NCBI RefSeq assembly: GCF_050003625.1
Contig: NC_134398.1
Coordinates: forward strand, 91,029,832 to 91,093,831
Source of the DNA: Haematobia irritans
Lineage: Eukaryota; Arthropoda; Insecta; Diptera; Muscidae
Direction: 5' to 3'
DNA length: 64,000 bases
Each line of letters starts with the position of its first letter. Within the stretch, counting starts at the first letter, position 1. Of the stretch, positions 32,530-42,881 are shown piece by piece. The notes under the pieces were generated by a model. The model saw only the letters and a program-made list of their open reading frames with translations, did no database searches and had not been told where the DNA came from. The translations under genes were made by a program, and so were the position numbers.

Positions 32530-33280
32530 AATTTAAAATTTAAAATTGTAACGATAAAATTTCGCTATCACTTGTTGGAATCATCTATTCATTTTCTAGT
32601 ATTTTCCTGAATTTCTTTTATGTTCTTTTGTTTGCTTACCGAAATGTTAGTTCTTACTCTCTCATAGAATAACAACCCCTTTGCTTTGTTATTTTGCTTT
32701 CTCGTTTCATCTCATTGTCTATTGTCATTGTTGTTGTAGTAATGCGAGCATATATCTATGTGAGTGTGTATGTGTTTGGCAGCCACCAGACGAATTACTT
32801 AATGGTCGTAGATCCTTCTAGCATTGTCTAAGAATGTTCTGGCGTTGCCAGAATATTGTAGTGCTACCAGAATGTTCTCGTATTGCCACACCGTCATATA
32901 TAAAAGCGCATAATTTAAAATTTAAAATTGTAACGATAAAATTTCGCTATCACTTGTTGGAATCATCTATTCATTTTCTAGTATTTTCCTGAATTTCTTT
33001 TATGTTCTTTTGTTTGCTTACCGAAATGTTAGTTCTTACTCTCTCATAGAATAACAACCCCTTTGCTTTGTTATTTTGCTTTCTCGTTTCATCTCATTGT
33101 CTATTGTCATTGTTGTTGTAGTAATGCGAGCATATATCTATGTGAGTGTGTATGTGTTTGGCAGCCACCAGACGAATTACTTAATGGTCGTAGATCCTTC
33201 TAGCATTGTCTAAGAATGTTCTGGCGTTGCCAGAATATTGTAGTGCTACCAGAATGTTCTCGTATTGCCACACCGTCATA
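32530..33280 (+). repeat. Tandem duplication inside the 3' LTR
   Basis: TAATTTAAAATTTAAAATTG begins unit 1 (about 32529) and unit 2 (32911). Unit 1 ends TATAAAAGCGC at 32909, so its junction falls just after the TATA-like box. Both units carry the 3'-LTR variant CTCGTTTCATCTC, so the duplication arose after or within this LTR. Confidence 0.88.
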
Positions 33281-33712
33281 AGGCCGGTACTATGTTCATT
33301 CTTGCGAAAAATTTTTATGGAAACCATTATTTCGCACATAGAAAGCGGCGTTTTTTTAGGTAGCTTGGAGCGCTATTTTACAGGGAGCGATATTGGATTA
33401 AGTTGGTGGTTGTTGCTTGTTTTTACAAAATAACATTTTATTTTTCCTTGGGCAATTGATCTGCTATTCCTTTGATCCTTTGTATAGTTTCGGAACAAAA
33501 ATATGGTCCGTGTTTGATTTATAAACCCGCACAAATAGTTTTTAATAAATAAATTATTTCTTAATTCACATTGCAAATGGCGCCGTGCTATAAACGTCAG
33601 TTTTTCAACACGAAAAAACAAAGTATCACAAATGGAAAAAATTTTGCAAATTTTTCGCATTTTTTGGTTTTGTATGGAGTTTCAACGCGAAAACCGAACA
33701 GAGTACCGGCCT
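33281..33712. mobile_element. Harbinger-like MITE (AGGCCGGTACTATGTTC ends) in the LTR
   Basis: Termini AGGCCGGTACTATGTTC and its near-complement ending AGTACCGGCCT are flanked by the trinucleotide ATA (33278-33280 and 33713-33715). Removing it restores CGTCATATATAAAAG of the LTR. It splits the sequence just upstream of the TATA-like box. It contains a 95-codon minus-strand frame shared with the copy at 36594. Confidence 0.9.
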
Positions 33713-34590
33713 ATATATAAAAGCGCTGGCATGCTGCTTGCGAGTCAGTCTTAATTAAAGCGTCAAACGAATAACTTCAGTGTGAACGAATTGTAAAGTG
33801 TGAAGTCATAGTAAATAAATTGTAGATTGTCGTTATTTAAAAGAACTGTGTTTTAATTGTCGGGTAATAAAAAAACGCCTAAATATAAAAAAACGTAACA
33901 ATATGCTATTAACAGTTTAAAATGGATATTTTGTGAATTCCTTCTGCTGGAAATCAATTCTAACACGCGGTCCAGTACGTTACTAATTTCAAATTGTCCG
34001 CATGTTAATAAATTTTAATGCTGTTTTATGACACCAAAAGGAAGGAAATCGAATTATCAATGCAAAAGTGTTTATTAATAATGTTTAGATATTTAAAGTT
34101 TTGTTGTTTGTTCTTATTTGTTGATATGTTTAATAAGATTATTATTTATCAATTGGTATTGTAGTGTATTATGTAGTGTAGTGTATTGTTATATATTTTA
34201 TTTTGATGAAAATGAATAAATTATACAAAATTCATAGAATTTTGGGTTTGACTTTCAATTTGAAGTGGGTATATCATTCATACAAATTTAGGTTGAAAAG
34301 TATTTGCAACGATGTTAATTTTAGATTTGACTCGCATCGAAAATTGTTTGACAAATTATTGAGTAGCGATGCATTTCAATTTGAGGATAACACTTGAGAT
34401 ATTATTGCTAATGTGTTGAATTTCACTGTTGAGGGTAATGTCTGTTTTTTGTTGAGAACGCGATTTTCTCAACAATTTCTCAACTTGAATATTACCCTAA
34501 TCCTTTGAAAAAATGTTTGAAAAATTATCGAAATTTAGCATTTTTCAAACGTTTGTGTTTATTGGGATAGTCTGTAAAACGCATAACTTA

Positions 34591-35129
34591 TTTATGCGAA
34601 ATAATATGCCTGCCTATTTTTTCGTGCGAAAAATCCAGGGTTGTATTTATATGTATCTGAAAATACTCAAAACAAAGATTTCGGATTTATTCCGCGTTAA
34701 CGTTTTTATATGGAGTATAACAGTATAAAACACTTTATTAAAAGTACAAAAATATATATGAAGACGATAACATTTTTATCAAGTATCTGCAAATTATGGA
34801 TGGAAAAGATCCAAGGAATTGATTGCAAATAATTTTATATTTCTAAATTAGTTAATTAAAAAAAGTAACCGTGAAAACAAGCTGGTTTTCAGCTTGAAAA
34901 CGGAACATAGTACTCAGCTTAAAGGTGAGTACTATGTTTGGGGTTTCCACCAAAACACTAAATTAAAAGTACAAATATATTTATGAAGACTATTATATTT
35001 TGATCAAGTCTTGCCAAATAATGGATTGAAAAAGTCCAAGGAATTGATTGCAAATAATTTTATATTTCTAAATTAATTAATTAAAATAAGTAACCGTGAA
35101 AGCTGGTTTTCAGCTTGAAAACTGAACAT
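34591..35129. mobile_element. Harbinger-like MITE fragments (GGTGAGTACTATGTT type)
   Basis: Right-type ends GGAACATAGTACTCAGC (34900-34916) and a new left-type end AAAGGTGAGTACTATG (34920). Two bodies share TGGTTTTCAGCTTGAAAAC and AGTAACCGTGAAA. The second body is interrupted at 35130. Confidence 0.6.
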
Positions 35130-35515
35130 CCCAGCAAAAAATTAAGCACTATTTCAGCAGGATTATAAGGGAGAGAGGCAGTACCAACTGCTTACAAAAG
35201 AACCGAATCAGCGCTGATTTTTGTGGGCGATGTCCCGATTTATAGCAGCTTCAACATAGCGCTGATATAATTGCTCATTTCAATAACAATATTGCTCAGA
35301 AGCAATATTGTTATTGGTATGAAGGAAAACAGCACTACCTTTCGCTCATCTATACTGCATGAATTGGTTGCAATAACGTAAACGAATGATCATAAACTTA
35401 TTTGATTACTCGTTTACGTTATTGCCGCCGATACATGCAGTATGGCTGCACTGCCTACTTTATTGCCTACCAAAAAGCGCAACTAAATGTTAGTGCTGAA
35501 ATATTTTTTGCTGGG
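35130..35515. mobile_element. MITE with CCCAGCAAAAAAT ends and internal hairpins
   Basis: Ends CCCAGCAAAAAAT and ATTTTTTGCTGGG are flanked by AT on both sides. Removing it restores GAACATAGTACTC. 386 bp. It holds near-perfect hairpins: GCAATAACGTAAACGA facing TCGTTTACGTTATTGC (about 35371-35426), and CAATATTGCTCAGAAGCAATATTG (about 35286-35312). Confidence 0.85.
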
Positions 35516-35540
35516 ATAGTACTCAGCTTTAAGGTGAGTA

Positions 35541-36335
35541 CCCTGCCAGCATTTCAAAGTTCCATTTCATCCTCATCGCTACCACAAACTCGTAAATGTC
35601 ACCACTACCATCGCGAACTGTGATGGGGGAAGCATATCAAAAAGTACAAAATGTACATGAAAGTATTTTGCCATCTCTACTGTTAGAAGAGCCATTTTAT
35701 TTTTTTGAAACGCCAAGCGCAACCAGCTTGTTATATTTTATTTAAATAAAAACGAAAATAAAGTTCTGAAAACATAGCTATTACGCTTAAAATTGTGAAA
35801 GGTATATGGTGAACAATTTTCGACTTTCCAAATAGAATAAAGTGATTGTTTTTCAAATATTTTTCCAGGCACGCTGTCTCCATCGAAAATAAACAAACTG
35901 GCTGATAGACGCTGCAATATGTAACTTGCTACTTAGAACTCAACATCATTCTTTTATTAATGCAGAAAATTATGTTAAATGTGATGAGATAAACCGAAAA
36001 ATGTTATATTTATAAGAAATTATAAATGTTTAATCAAATCAATAAACATCTACACAATCGTGTTTTACTTGACCACAATGATTCTTCTACAATTATCTTA
36101 AAATGCACTTTTTCTGATAGTTTGCAGGGGTTCTTATTGGCGTCCTTCGAAATTGATCTAAATAGGCACCTAATAATTGCACTGATGAGAAACTTTTTCG
36201 TAGTAACTTGGCGTGGTACAACTTCTCAATAGTGACGGCGCTCTTCCGACGAGTTTTTGATGTCGTATATGATTGTTTTCGACGTAGTGGGGATTCTCAG
36301 AAGCGCCCCCAAATTCAAAAAAAATGTTGGCAGGG
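35541..36335. mobile_element. CCCTGCC-family element, copy E
   Basis: CCCTGCCAGCATTTCAAAG to AAAAAATGTTGGCAGGG, inserted into GGTGAGTA-CTATGTTCG of a Harbinger-like MITE. GTA is present on both sides, or TA plus one extra G. 795 bp. Confidence 0.85.
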
Positions 36336-36593
36336 GTACTATGTTCGTATTTTTCACCAAAACACTAAATTAAAAGTACAAAAATCTATATGAAGATGAT
36401 TATTTTTATAAAAAGTCTTGCGAAATAATGAATGGAAAAGATCTAAGGAATGGATTGTGAACCATTTTGTATTTATAATTTAATTAAATTAAAAAAGTTA
36501 CCGTGAAAATAAGCGGGTTTTTAGCTTGAAACCTGAACATAGTACTCAGCTTTAGCCGCTAAAGGTGAGTATTAAGTTCGAGTTTTTCGCTAA
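36336..36593. mobile_element. Harbinger-like MITE remainder and start of a second MITE
   Basis: CTATGTTCGTATTTTTCACC continues the element broken at 35541 and closes at GAACATAGTACTCAGC (about 36533-36548). A new type, AAAGGTGAGTATTAAGTTCG, starts at about 36560. Confidence 0.6.
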
Positions 36594-37025
36594 AGGCCGG
36601 TACTCTGTTCGGTTTTCGCGTTGAAACTCCATACAAAACCAAAAAATGCGAAAAATTTGCGAAATTTTTTCCATTTGTGATACTTTGTTTTTTCGTGTTG
36701 AAAAATTGACGTTTATAGCACGGCGCCATTTGCAATGTGAATTAAGAAATAATTTATTTATTAAAAACTATTTGTGCGGGTTTATAAATCAAACACGTAC
36801 CATATTTTTGTTCCGAAACTATACAAAGGATCAAAGGAATAGCAGATCAATTGCCCAAGGAAAAATAAAATGTTATTTTGTAAAAACAAGCAACAACCAC
36901 CAACTTAATCCAATATCGCTCCCTGTATAATAGCGCTCCAAGCTACCTAAAAAAACGCCGCTTTCTATGTGCGAAATAATGGTTTCCATAAAAATTTTTC
37001 GCAAGAATGAACATAGTACCGGCCT
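36594..37025. mobile_element. Harbinger-like MITE, second copy of the 33281 family
   Basis: Almost identical to the reverse complement of 33281-33712. The trinucleotide TAA lies on both sides. It carries the same 94-codon frame (36646-36930) with very few differences. Confidence 0.9.
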
Positions 37026-37262
37026 TAAGGTGTGTACTATGTTCGTTTTTCGAGTTGAAAATCACTATATTTTCGCGATTACTTTTCCTGAAATAATCAA
37101 AATTATAAATGAAAACAAACATATTCCCGTAAAGTCATGCCGAAATCTATAGGAACAAGAAATTGCGCATCAATTGAGTTAATTTATCTGCTTTATATTG
37201 CATTGTTTTAGTAAAGTAACCGCGAAAATTTCAACTCGAAATGCGAACATAGTACTTACCTT
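37026..37262. mobile_element. Harbinger-like MITE (AAGGTGTGTACTATGTTCG)
   Basis: Left end AAGGTGTGTACTATGTTCG and right end CGAACATAGTACTTACCTT. The body matches the cluster at 24640-25123. 237 bp. Confidence 0.75.
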
Positions 37263-38135
37263 TAAAGTGAAAACTAAATCAGTAAGAAAAATGCATGAAA
37301 TTTTTAGTGAAAAAATTACGATTTTAGCGGCTAAAGGTGAGTATTAAGTTCGAGTTTAGCCGCTAATTTTCACTAAAGTGAAAACTAAATCAGTAAAAAA
37401 GTCATAAAATTATACATATTTGTTGCAGATTTCATTATAACTTGATGGGGAATATCCCAAAGTAAATTTGCACAAAGTTTGTATTCATTAAAATGGATTA
37501 CTAAAGAAAAGTAATCGTGAAAAAATGAGGATTTTAGGGGCTAAAGGTGAGTACTATGTTCGGTTTTTTCACCAAAACACGAAATTAAAAGTACAAATAT
37601 ATTTATGAAGACGATTATATTTTGATCGAGTCTTGTCAAATAATGGATGGAAAAGACCCAAGGATTTGATTGCAAATAATTTTATATTTCTAAATTAGTT
37701 AAAGGCCGGTATGCACCTCTAGCGAAATTTTCGGTAGCAAAAATTTATTTAAGTCTACAACAAAAAAACAGGGCTGTGTACACAAATTTTAAACCAGCCA
37801 ATCGCTTTTAAAAATTGTTAATATATGTTCCAAATATTCCTCAAATAATTTTTTTATTATTTACAGACCTTTTAAAACTTTTACGCACACAATGATTGTA
37901 ATAAATTAAATGTTTGCTGCCAAAACATGCTTTTGACAACCCTGTTATTTTCATTAGAGGTGCGTACCAGCTTACGAAATTGAACGCTACCGAAAATTTC
38001 GTTAGCATAAATAGCAATGCATTTCTTATGGCAATGAAATTTTTCGCTAGAGGTGCATACCGGCCTTAATTAAAAAAAGTAACCGTGAAAACAAGCTGGT
38101 TTTCAGCTTGAAAACTGAACATAGTACTCAGCTTT
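37263..38135. mobile_element. Further nested Harbinger-like MITEs
   Basis: AAAGGTGAGTATTAAGTTCG restarts at about 37334 and GGTGAGTACTATGTTCGG at about 37547. The latter's right end, GAACATAGTACTCAGC, is at about 38116-38133, beyond the MITE nested at 37703-38066. Confidence 0.6.
37703..38066. mobile_element. Harbinger-like MITE (AGGCCGGTATGCACCTCTAG ends), copy 2
   Basis: Flanked by TAA on both sides. The interrupted sequence TTAGTTAATTAAAAAAAG is intact at 34850-34867, which proves the 3-bp duplication. 364 bp, related to 23175-23509. Confidence 0.9.
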
Positions 38136-38466
38136 AAGGTAGGTACTATGTTCGGTTTCCGAAGCGAAATCCCATACAAAACCAAAAATGCGAAAAACTA
38201 CCGAAATATTTTTTCATTTGTGGTACTTTGTTTTTTTTTTTCGAGTTGAAAAACTGACATAAAGTGCATAGTCCCTAATTAGTTCGGCTTTAAATTTTTC
38301 CATATGTTGAGATTAGTTAGTTTCAAAACATGGCGCCATTTGTAATGTGAATTAAGAAATAATTGATTTATTCAAATGATTTGTGTTAAATTAGAATACA
38401 AAAGTGGTTCGCGTTGTTATTTAAAAATGCAATTCGATTGACGAAATAAAAATAACGGAGTGCTAT

Positions 38467-39474
38467 ATGTATATAACATATATAACAGCATCTGGTTCTG
38501 TAGCCGTTTCTGCCACAGTAGCGTCTGCCCTCACATCCCTGACACCCACAATTGCAGCCACTACATCAGCTACAGTGAACAACTCCAACATAGCACCCTC
38601 AACGCCTGCCACGACCACAGTGGCTGTGACCGCAAATATTGTATTGCAACAACCAAATACAACGGCCGCCCAAGTAGTGAGTGGTCCCATTGGGGTGGCA
38701 GCAAATACTCCAACATTAGCCACTATTACTAATTCTTCAAATGCAATATCGACTGTTGCTGCCGTTAGTAATACAAATGCAATACTAATGCAATGGTGGT
38801 TTCACAATCATCCACAATAGTATCACCAGCAGCTGGATCGAATATTGTTGTTCCCACCACTACAATGGCTTTAGCAGGAGCTACCGTGGGACTTAAGTCT
38901 GGTCCAGATATTACAATGACATTGAACCGTATAAATACGGCAGAGAATGAAGTTGATGTGGAGGAATGTTTACCAGGTGATGTTGTTAAATTGGATTTTG
39001 CTGGCGAAGAAGTGGCTGGGTGAAATTTTACCCCTAAGGAATGTCTTCTAGGAGTTTCCAATCGGCGACCGGTGCCCGTTGGAAACTCCGCCTATTACAA
39101 CAGTACCATCATCGCTTCAGCCATCAGCAACAATAGCATTCCATCAGCGTCATATTGTAGAGATACAACCAGGCCACCATTTATCATCATCCCCTGCTAA
39201 TTTAGAATTGACTAATGTTATGCAACATAATGTTTGCACAGAACACGAAGAAGTAGAAGAAGCTAATTGTCATAATACTGCAGATGTAATCGATGAAGAT
39301 TTCTTTTTTAAAATATGCTTAAAAACGATTTCGTCTTATCTCTGTAAACCCAGTGCTTCTACATTCAACACCCATTTTTTACAAAGAAATGAATTGTACT
39401 TTTTTTATTATTTTACCGCTCCTCGTAATTGCTCCCTTTTCTATTTGTTAAGCGAGCTCGTTTTTTGTGTGTAA
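38467..39474 (+). pseudogene. Captured gene-like sequence, Thr/Ala/Ser-rich, three broken frames
   Basis: Three successive open frames on the plus strand form what looks like one decayed coding region: 38467-38820 (VSATVASALTSLTPTIAATT and onward, Thr, Ala, Val and Asn rich), 38793-39023 (INTAENEVDVEECLPGDVV, KLDFAGEEVAG) and 39079-39474 (METPPITTVPSSLQPSATIA, IVEIQPGHHLSSSPANLEL, then the acidic TEHEEVEEANCHNTADVIDED). GC content is clearly above the surroundings. The low-complexity Thr/Ala/Ser style followed by an acidic patch resembles transcriptional regulators, but I do not recognise the gene. Overlapping and offset frames point to two frameshifts. It is flanked by element ends on both sides, so it has probably been captured. 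An independent host pseudogene or a divergent element protein are alternatives. Confidence 0.4.
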
Positions 39475-39879
39475 GAGGCGTAAATGAATGAGAACTGAAC
39501 AAAAGAAATGTTAATGCAATTGTAATTTTTAATGGAAACAACATGAAAGCTAAATATGAGAAATGATAATTAAAAATTTTTAAATATAACAATATTAATG
39601 AAAGAAAGCTGATAGTCCAGAAAAGAAAACATTGTGTTCTAGGGTCTTTAATTAGTGTATAAATGTACAAATTAATAAAAACTCATAATAAAATTATAAT
39701 CGAACTTGTCTTATTTTTATATACCGGGGTATAGGTAATTGGGTGGTCTTATACGTTTTATACTTTTTAATATAAAATTAGTAAATTTTTCTGAACAAAG
39801 TTATATCCAAAATAAATGTTTATAGTAAATAATTAAATAATTTTTATTTAAATAGCAAAATAATTTTCTTGTATTCATC

Positions 39880-40600
39880 ATTTGTCCAAAATGATTGCGA
39901 TAGGCTGGAATGAAACGATTTAATTTCGTTGTGGCTTTTAAATTTCAGTTAGCGGCATTCTTGCATTTTATCAATTCAAAACACTGGTTGAATTTCATAA
40001 CGTGACTGAAATAGTTATTGGAACTTATACATTGGGAGAGTATAACATCCTTCAGTAAACCAGCCAATTGCTTCTCAATGTATTAATTTCAGTCAACGAA
40101 GAGTCTGGTATAGAACACTAACATCCCTTTGTGACGAAATATAAGTCGGGAACAGTGACTTTGGCTTAGGAACTACCCTTGAACTTGAGTTATGGGCTTA
40201 AGTTGGTTGTTCCCCCCGATGTAACAATATTGGCAAATGAAATGGCGTTATTATCCTTTGTGGAAACTGTGGTGGTGACCACTGGAGTTGAAATTGCTAG
40301 TGAGGCGGCAACAGCATGTGCATAAGTACACTCTTGTCCACTGTTAATGCAATGCGATTATGTAGATATTGTGGACACCAACGAATTAAGTTTGTTGCTG
40401 AACGAATTATGAACCCATTGCTGCGGATGATGTAAAAGATTGCATAACACCGGAATTATATGTTTTTTTGATGTGCGTTACAAATTGACGGTATCCATTT
40501 GGAAAAGCTGAAGAAGACAATGTACCACATGTTGTAAAAGCTGTTGCAGAATGTGGTAAGACACCAGGAGTAGAGCGGCTGGAGCTTTATTCTTAACAAT
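39880..40600 (+). pseudogene. Second coding-like block inside the large element
   Basis: From about 40198 one frame reads GLKLVVPPDVTILANEMA, LLSFVETVVVTTGVEIAS before a stop. After several stops, another segment near 40425-40600 reads AADDVKDCITPELYVFL and EEDNVPHVVKAVAEC. Composition differs from the AT-rich flanks. Not recognised. Confidence 0.3.
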
Positions 40601-40902
40601 TATTAGTGTCCAGTGCTGTATGAGATTTTTTAGCAAAACAATCCAAAAACTGGTAGAAAAACACTTTTCAAAACAATTATCATGAATGCGTGTATGTAAA
40701 CAATCAGCTGCTGCGTATGTATAAGTAAAAATAGTATGACATTTGGCGATGTTGTCAATTAAATTGCAGAGAAATAAACGCGGAATAGCTCCAAAATAGC
40801 TGTTTTCTTCGTTCGAAATGTATTGTCAACACTCTCATTTTTCAACGCGAAAGAATGGTTAAGTGAAGTTTTTTTCGTGCCAACAAACATAGTACCCACC
40901 TT

Positions 40903-41095
40903 AAAATCGTAATTTTTTCACTAAAGTGAAAACTAAATCAGTATAAAAAGGCATAAAATTATACATATTTGTTTCAGATGGGGAATAGCCCAAAGCAAAT
41001 TTTCACATAGTTTGTATTCCTTAAAATTGATAATTAAAGAAAAGTAATCGTGAAAAAATGACGATTTTAGCGGCTAAACTCGAACTTAATACCCA
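40903..41095. mobile_element. Right end of an outer Harbinger-like MITE
   Basis: AGCGGCTAAACTCGAACTTAATACCC (41068 on, first 20 bases given by AGCGGCTAAACTCGAACTTA) is the complement of the left-type ends at 36560 and 37334. The body CACTAAAGTGAAAACTAAAT matches 37370-37390. Confidence 0.6.
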
Positions 41096-41383
41096 GTCTC
41101 ATTCACGCACATTCACGAGAGTTGCTTCAGATTTTATTCACTACTCATGTGATTCACGCGTGTCACGCGCACACCTCTAATTGAAAATATACGGATTTCG
41201 ACATTCGATTTACAGAGACCTCTAGCTCTTCACTTTTGCAATTACAAAGCTGCCTCTTAATATTTAATGCTCTTTGGCTTGCAGCTGACTGCCATCAGAC
41301 GCATAGAATGCTAAAGTTAGCAGTACATCAATCATAAAAACTAACATCAAGTTAAGAAAAATATACGAAAAAATAAGTTGAAA

Positions 41384-41400
41384 ATGGCAAGCACATCTAG
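41384..41400 (+). CDS. TfIIB: TFIIB exon 1 coding part (start codon)
   Basis: ATGGCAAGCACATCTAG encodes MASTSR (the Arg codon is split). It is followed by GTATTAATAAC as 5' splice site. The 54-bp intron 41401-41454 ends TTTCTTTGCAG. I chose this start because it gives the N-terminus expected for insect TFIIB and splices in phase with the next exon. Confidence 0.9.
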
Positions 41401-41454
41401 GTATTAATAACAATGTTCTTTGTGCGATTATTTTGACATAAAATTTCTTTGCAG

Positions 41455-41863
41455 AGATACCAACAAAGTATGTTGCTATGCCCATCCCGACGCTCCTCTT
41501 ATTGAGGATTACCGAGCTGGAGACATGATATGTTCCGAATGCGGTCTTGTTGTGGGAGATCGGGTTATAGATGTGGGATCTGAATGGCGCACCTTCAGTA
41601 ACGAAAAAAGTGGTGTTGATCCCAGCCGTGTCGGCGGTCCAGAGAACCCGCTGTTAAGTGGAGGTGATCTGTCCACAATTATTGGCCCCGGAACAGGATC
41701 AGCTTCGTTTGATGCCTTTGGATCTCCGAAATATCAAAATAGAAGGACAATGAGCAGTTCCGATAGGTCTCTCATTTTAGCATTTAAGGAAATTTCTATG
41801 ATGGCAGATCGAATTAATTTACCAAAAACAATTGTTGACCGGGCAAATAACCTGTTTAAACAG
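41455..41863 (+). CDS. TfIIB: Transcription initiation factor IIB, exon 2 (zinc ribbon, B-reader, first cyclin fold)
   Basis: TFIIB is the RNA polymerase II general factor that binds TBP-DNA and recruits the polymerase, helping to choose the start site. This exon gives [20 protein letters not shown], then [20 protein letters not shown]: the zinc ribbon, with C-x2-H-type and C-x2-C ligands. [20 protein letters not shown] is the near-invariant B-reader/linker, and [15 protein letters not shown] follows. The start of the first cyclin-like repeat is [20 protein letters not shown] and [12 protein letters not shown]. It ends at CAG|GTAAGG (41863). The frame continues with [10 protein letters not shown] in exon 3 after an 18-kb intron. 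Visible exons give about 261 residues. The C-terminal 50 or so residues must lie to the right of the window. No stop or missing key residue is seen, so this is a functional gene. Confidence 0.97.
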
Positions 41864-42624
41864 GTAAGGATAACTTTTTATGTTTTCTATATTTTGAGTG
41901 TCTATTCAGTTTGGAAATAAATGCTGTTTCAAAAATTGTTATTGAAAGTATGAATAAGAAACAAAAAACCCAATAAGTCGTTTACATGTACGATGAAGAA
42001 GTAGAATATTGACCAAATTTTTTGGAAAAATGGCAGTTTCACTGTTATTTTATTGTAAGCATGTATAAGAAAAAACATAAATTTAACAATTCCTAGCACC
42101 AATAATGGGACAATTTTTGTCGACGAGAAAATTGATAAGAATAAGGCTCCTGGCTATGATGGAATCATGGCAAATTTACTGTTGATAAGGATGTATATTA
42201 CTTTACAGTATCTGGCTATGGTTTTCAATACCATGATTAACGAAGCTGTTTTCCCAGATATATTAAAAATTCAGAAGGTAATACTAATACCAAAATGCAC
42301 CGACAAAAATATAATTCAAAACTACAGGCCAATATCATCACTTATTACTGTTAGTAAAGTGTTTGAAAATATAATATTCTTGCAGCTGGCTGAGTATCTT
42401 GAGGATAATAGATTGTTATTTGGACGTCAGTATGGTTTTATAGTTGATGTAATTGATACTATATGTAATGGAATAGACAGTAGGAGGAAAGGAGTGGCTG
42501 GCGTGTTCTTTGACCTGGCTAAGGCATTTAAGTTGGTAGATCATCCTACTCTCTTGAGGAAACTTGAAGTTATGGGGGTATCTTCTAACACACTTTTATT
42601 ATTCAGAAGTTATTTAATAGTAAT

Positions 42625-42775
42625 TTAATAGAGTAGTATCCTGTTGTTGTATTATTGTTAGTATATTAATGTTAGAAATAAGAGAATTGTTTTGAGTAGT
42701 ATTTAAAATGTTGATTTAAGTAACTGTATAAGGCCTTTGTAAGGCTTAGTTACATATGAAAATAAATAAATTAAA
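42625..42775 (+). mobile_element. 5'-truncated LINE 3' UTR inserted in LINE X
   Basis: Non-coding 150 bp ending AAATAAATAAATTAAAAAA, with AATAG repeated at both edges. It interrupts the RT between LFRSYL and RRQYVQVGEEKS. Confidence 0.65.
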
Positions 42776-42881
42776 AAATAGGAGGCAGTATGTACAAGTG
42801 GGGGAAGAAAAAAGCGATATACTTCCTGATATATGTAGGGTTCCTCAGGGCAGCGTACTAGGACCTTTGCTATTTAACATT

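Larger units (their letters stand above)
28029..33900 (+). mobile_element. Gypsy (Ty3) LTR retrotransposon, copy 2, SAP-domain gag, young
   Basis: LTRs start TGTTACG and end CGTAACA. The 4-bp duplication ATAT flanks the element (28025-28028 and 33901-33904), and the interrupted host element is known intact at 20100-20115. It contains gag, RT, RNase H and integrase, but no protease or first RT segment. The two LTRs show only a couple of visible base differences over their shared 600 bp, so the insertion is recent. The 3' LTR has been enlarged by a duplication and a MITE. Confidence 0.93.
32478..33900 (+). repeat. 3' LTR of Gypsy copy 2, expanded
   Basis: It starts TGTTACG after the purine tract AGCGGGAGGCAG and ends CGTAACA. 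It is 1423 bp rather than 606 because a roughly 380-bp internal segment is tandemly repeated and a 432-bp MITE is inserted. Confidence 0.9.
27284..34566 (-). mobile_element. CCCAATAAACAC-family element, copy 4, split by a Gypsy element
   Basis: The left end is shortened (it starts at AAATGCAACAACTTTTCAG, lacking about 28 bp). The right end is the normal GTGTTTATTGGG (34566). The two parts 27284-28028 and 33901-34566 join perfectly when the Gypsy element is removed. Confidence 0.85.
27180..34590. mobile_element. TGCGCTTTACAG MITE, copy 3, split by later insertions
   Basis: The left part 27180-27283 matches MITE copy 1 through GACTAAATAATCG. The right end ATAGTCTGTAAAACGCATAA reappears at 34567-34586. 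The roughly 7.3 kb between them are later insertions. Confidence 0.7.
38136..40902. mobile_element. Large Harbinger-like element with foreign protein-like cargo
   Basis: Left end AAGGTAGGTACTATGTTCGG and right end AACATAGTACCCACCTT belong to the same group as the small MITEs nearby. The first 300 bp (including ATGGCGCCATTTGTAATGTG) are homologous to the 33281/36594 MITEs. The last 200 bp end in TTTTTCGTGCCAACAAAC. The central 2.2 kb (38460-40690) are not MITE-like and contain coding-like stretches. No Harbinger transposase was recognised. Confidence 0.65.

Noticed and set aside
38463..39061. Minus-strand Ala/Val-rich frame opposite the captured block
   Set aside because: The composition mirrors the plus-strand Thr/Ala frames. 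Only the plus-strand blocks follow one another in a sensible order, although this is not certain.
41140..41175. CACGCG/TCACGC words upstream of TFIIB as promoter elements
   Set aside because: They are isolated short words at a MITE edge with no TATA, Inr or DPE arrangement that I could support.
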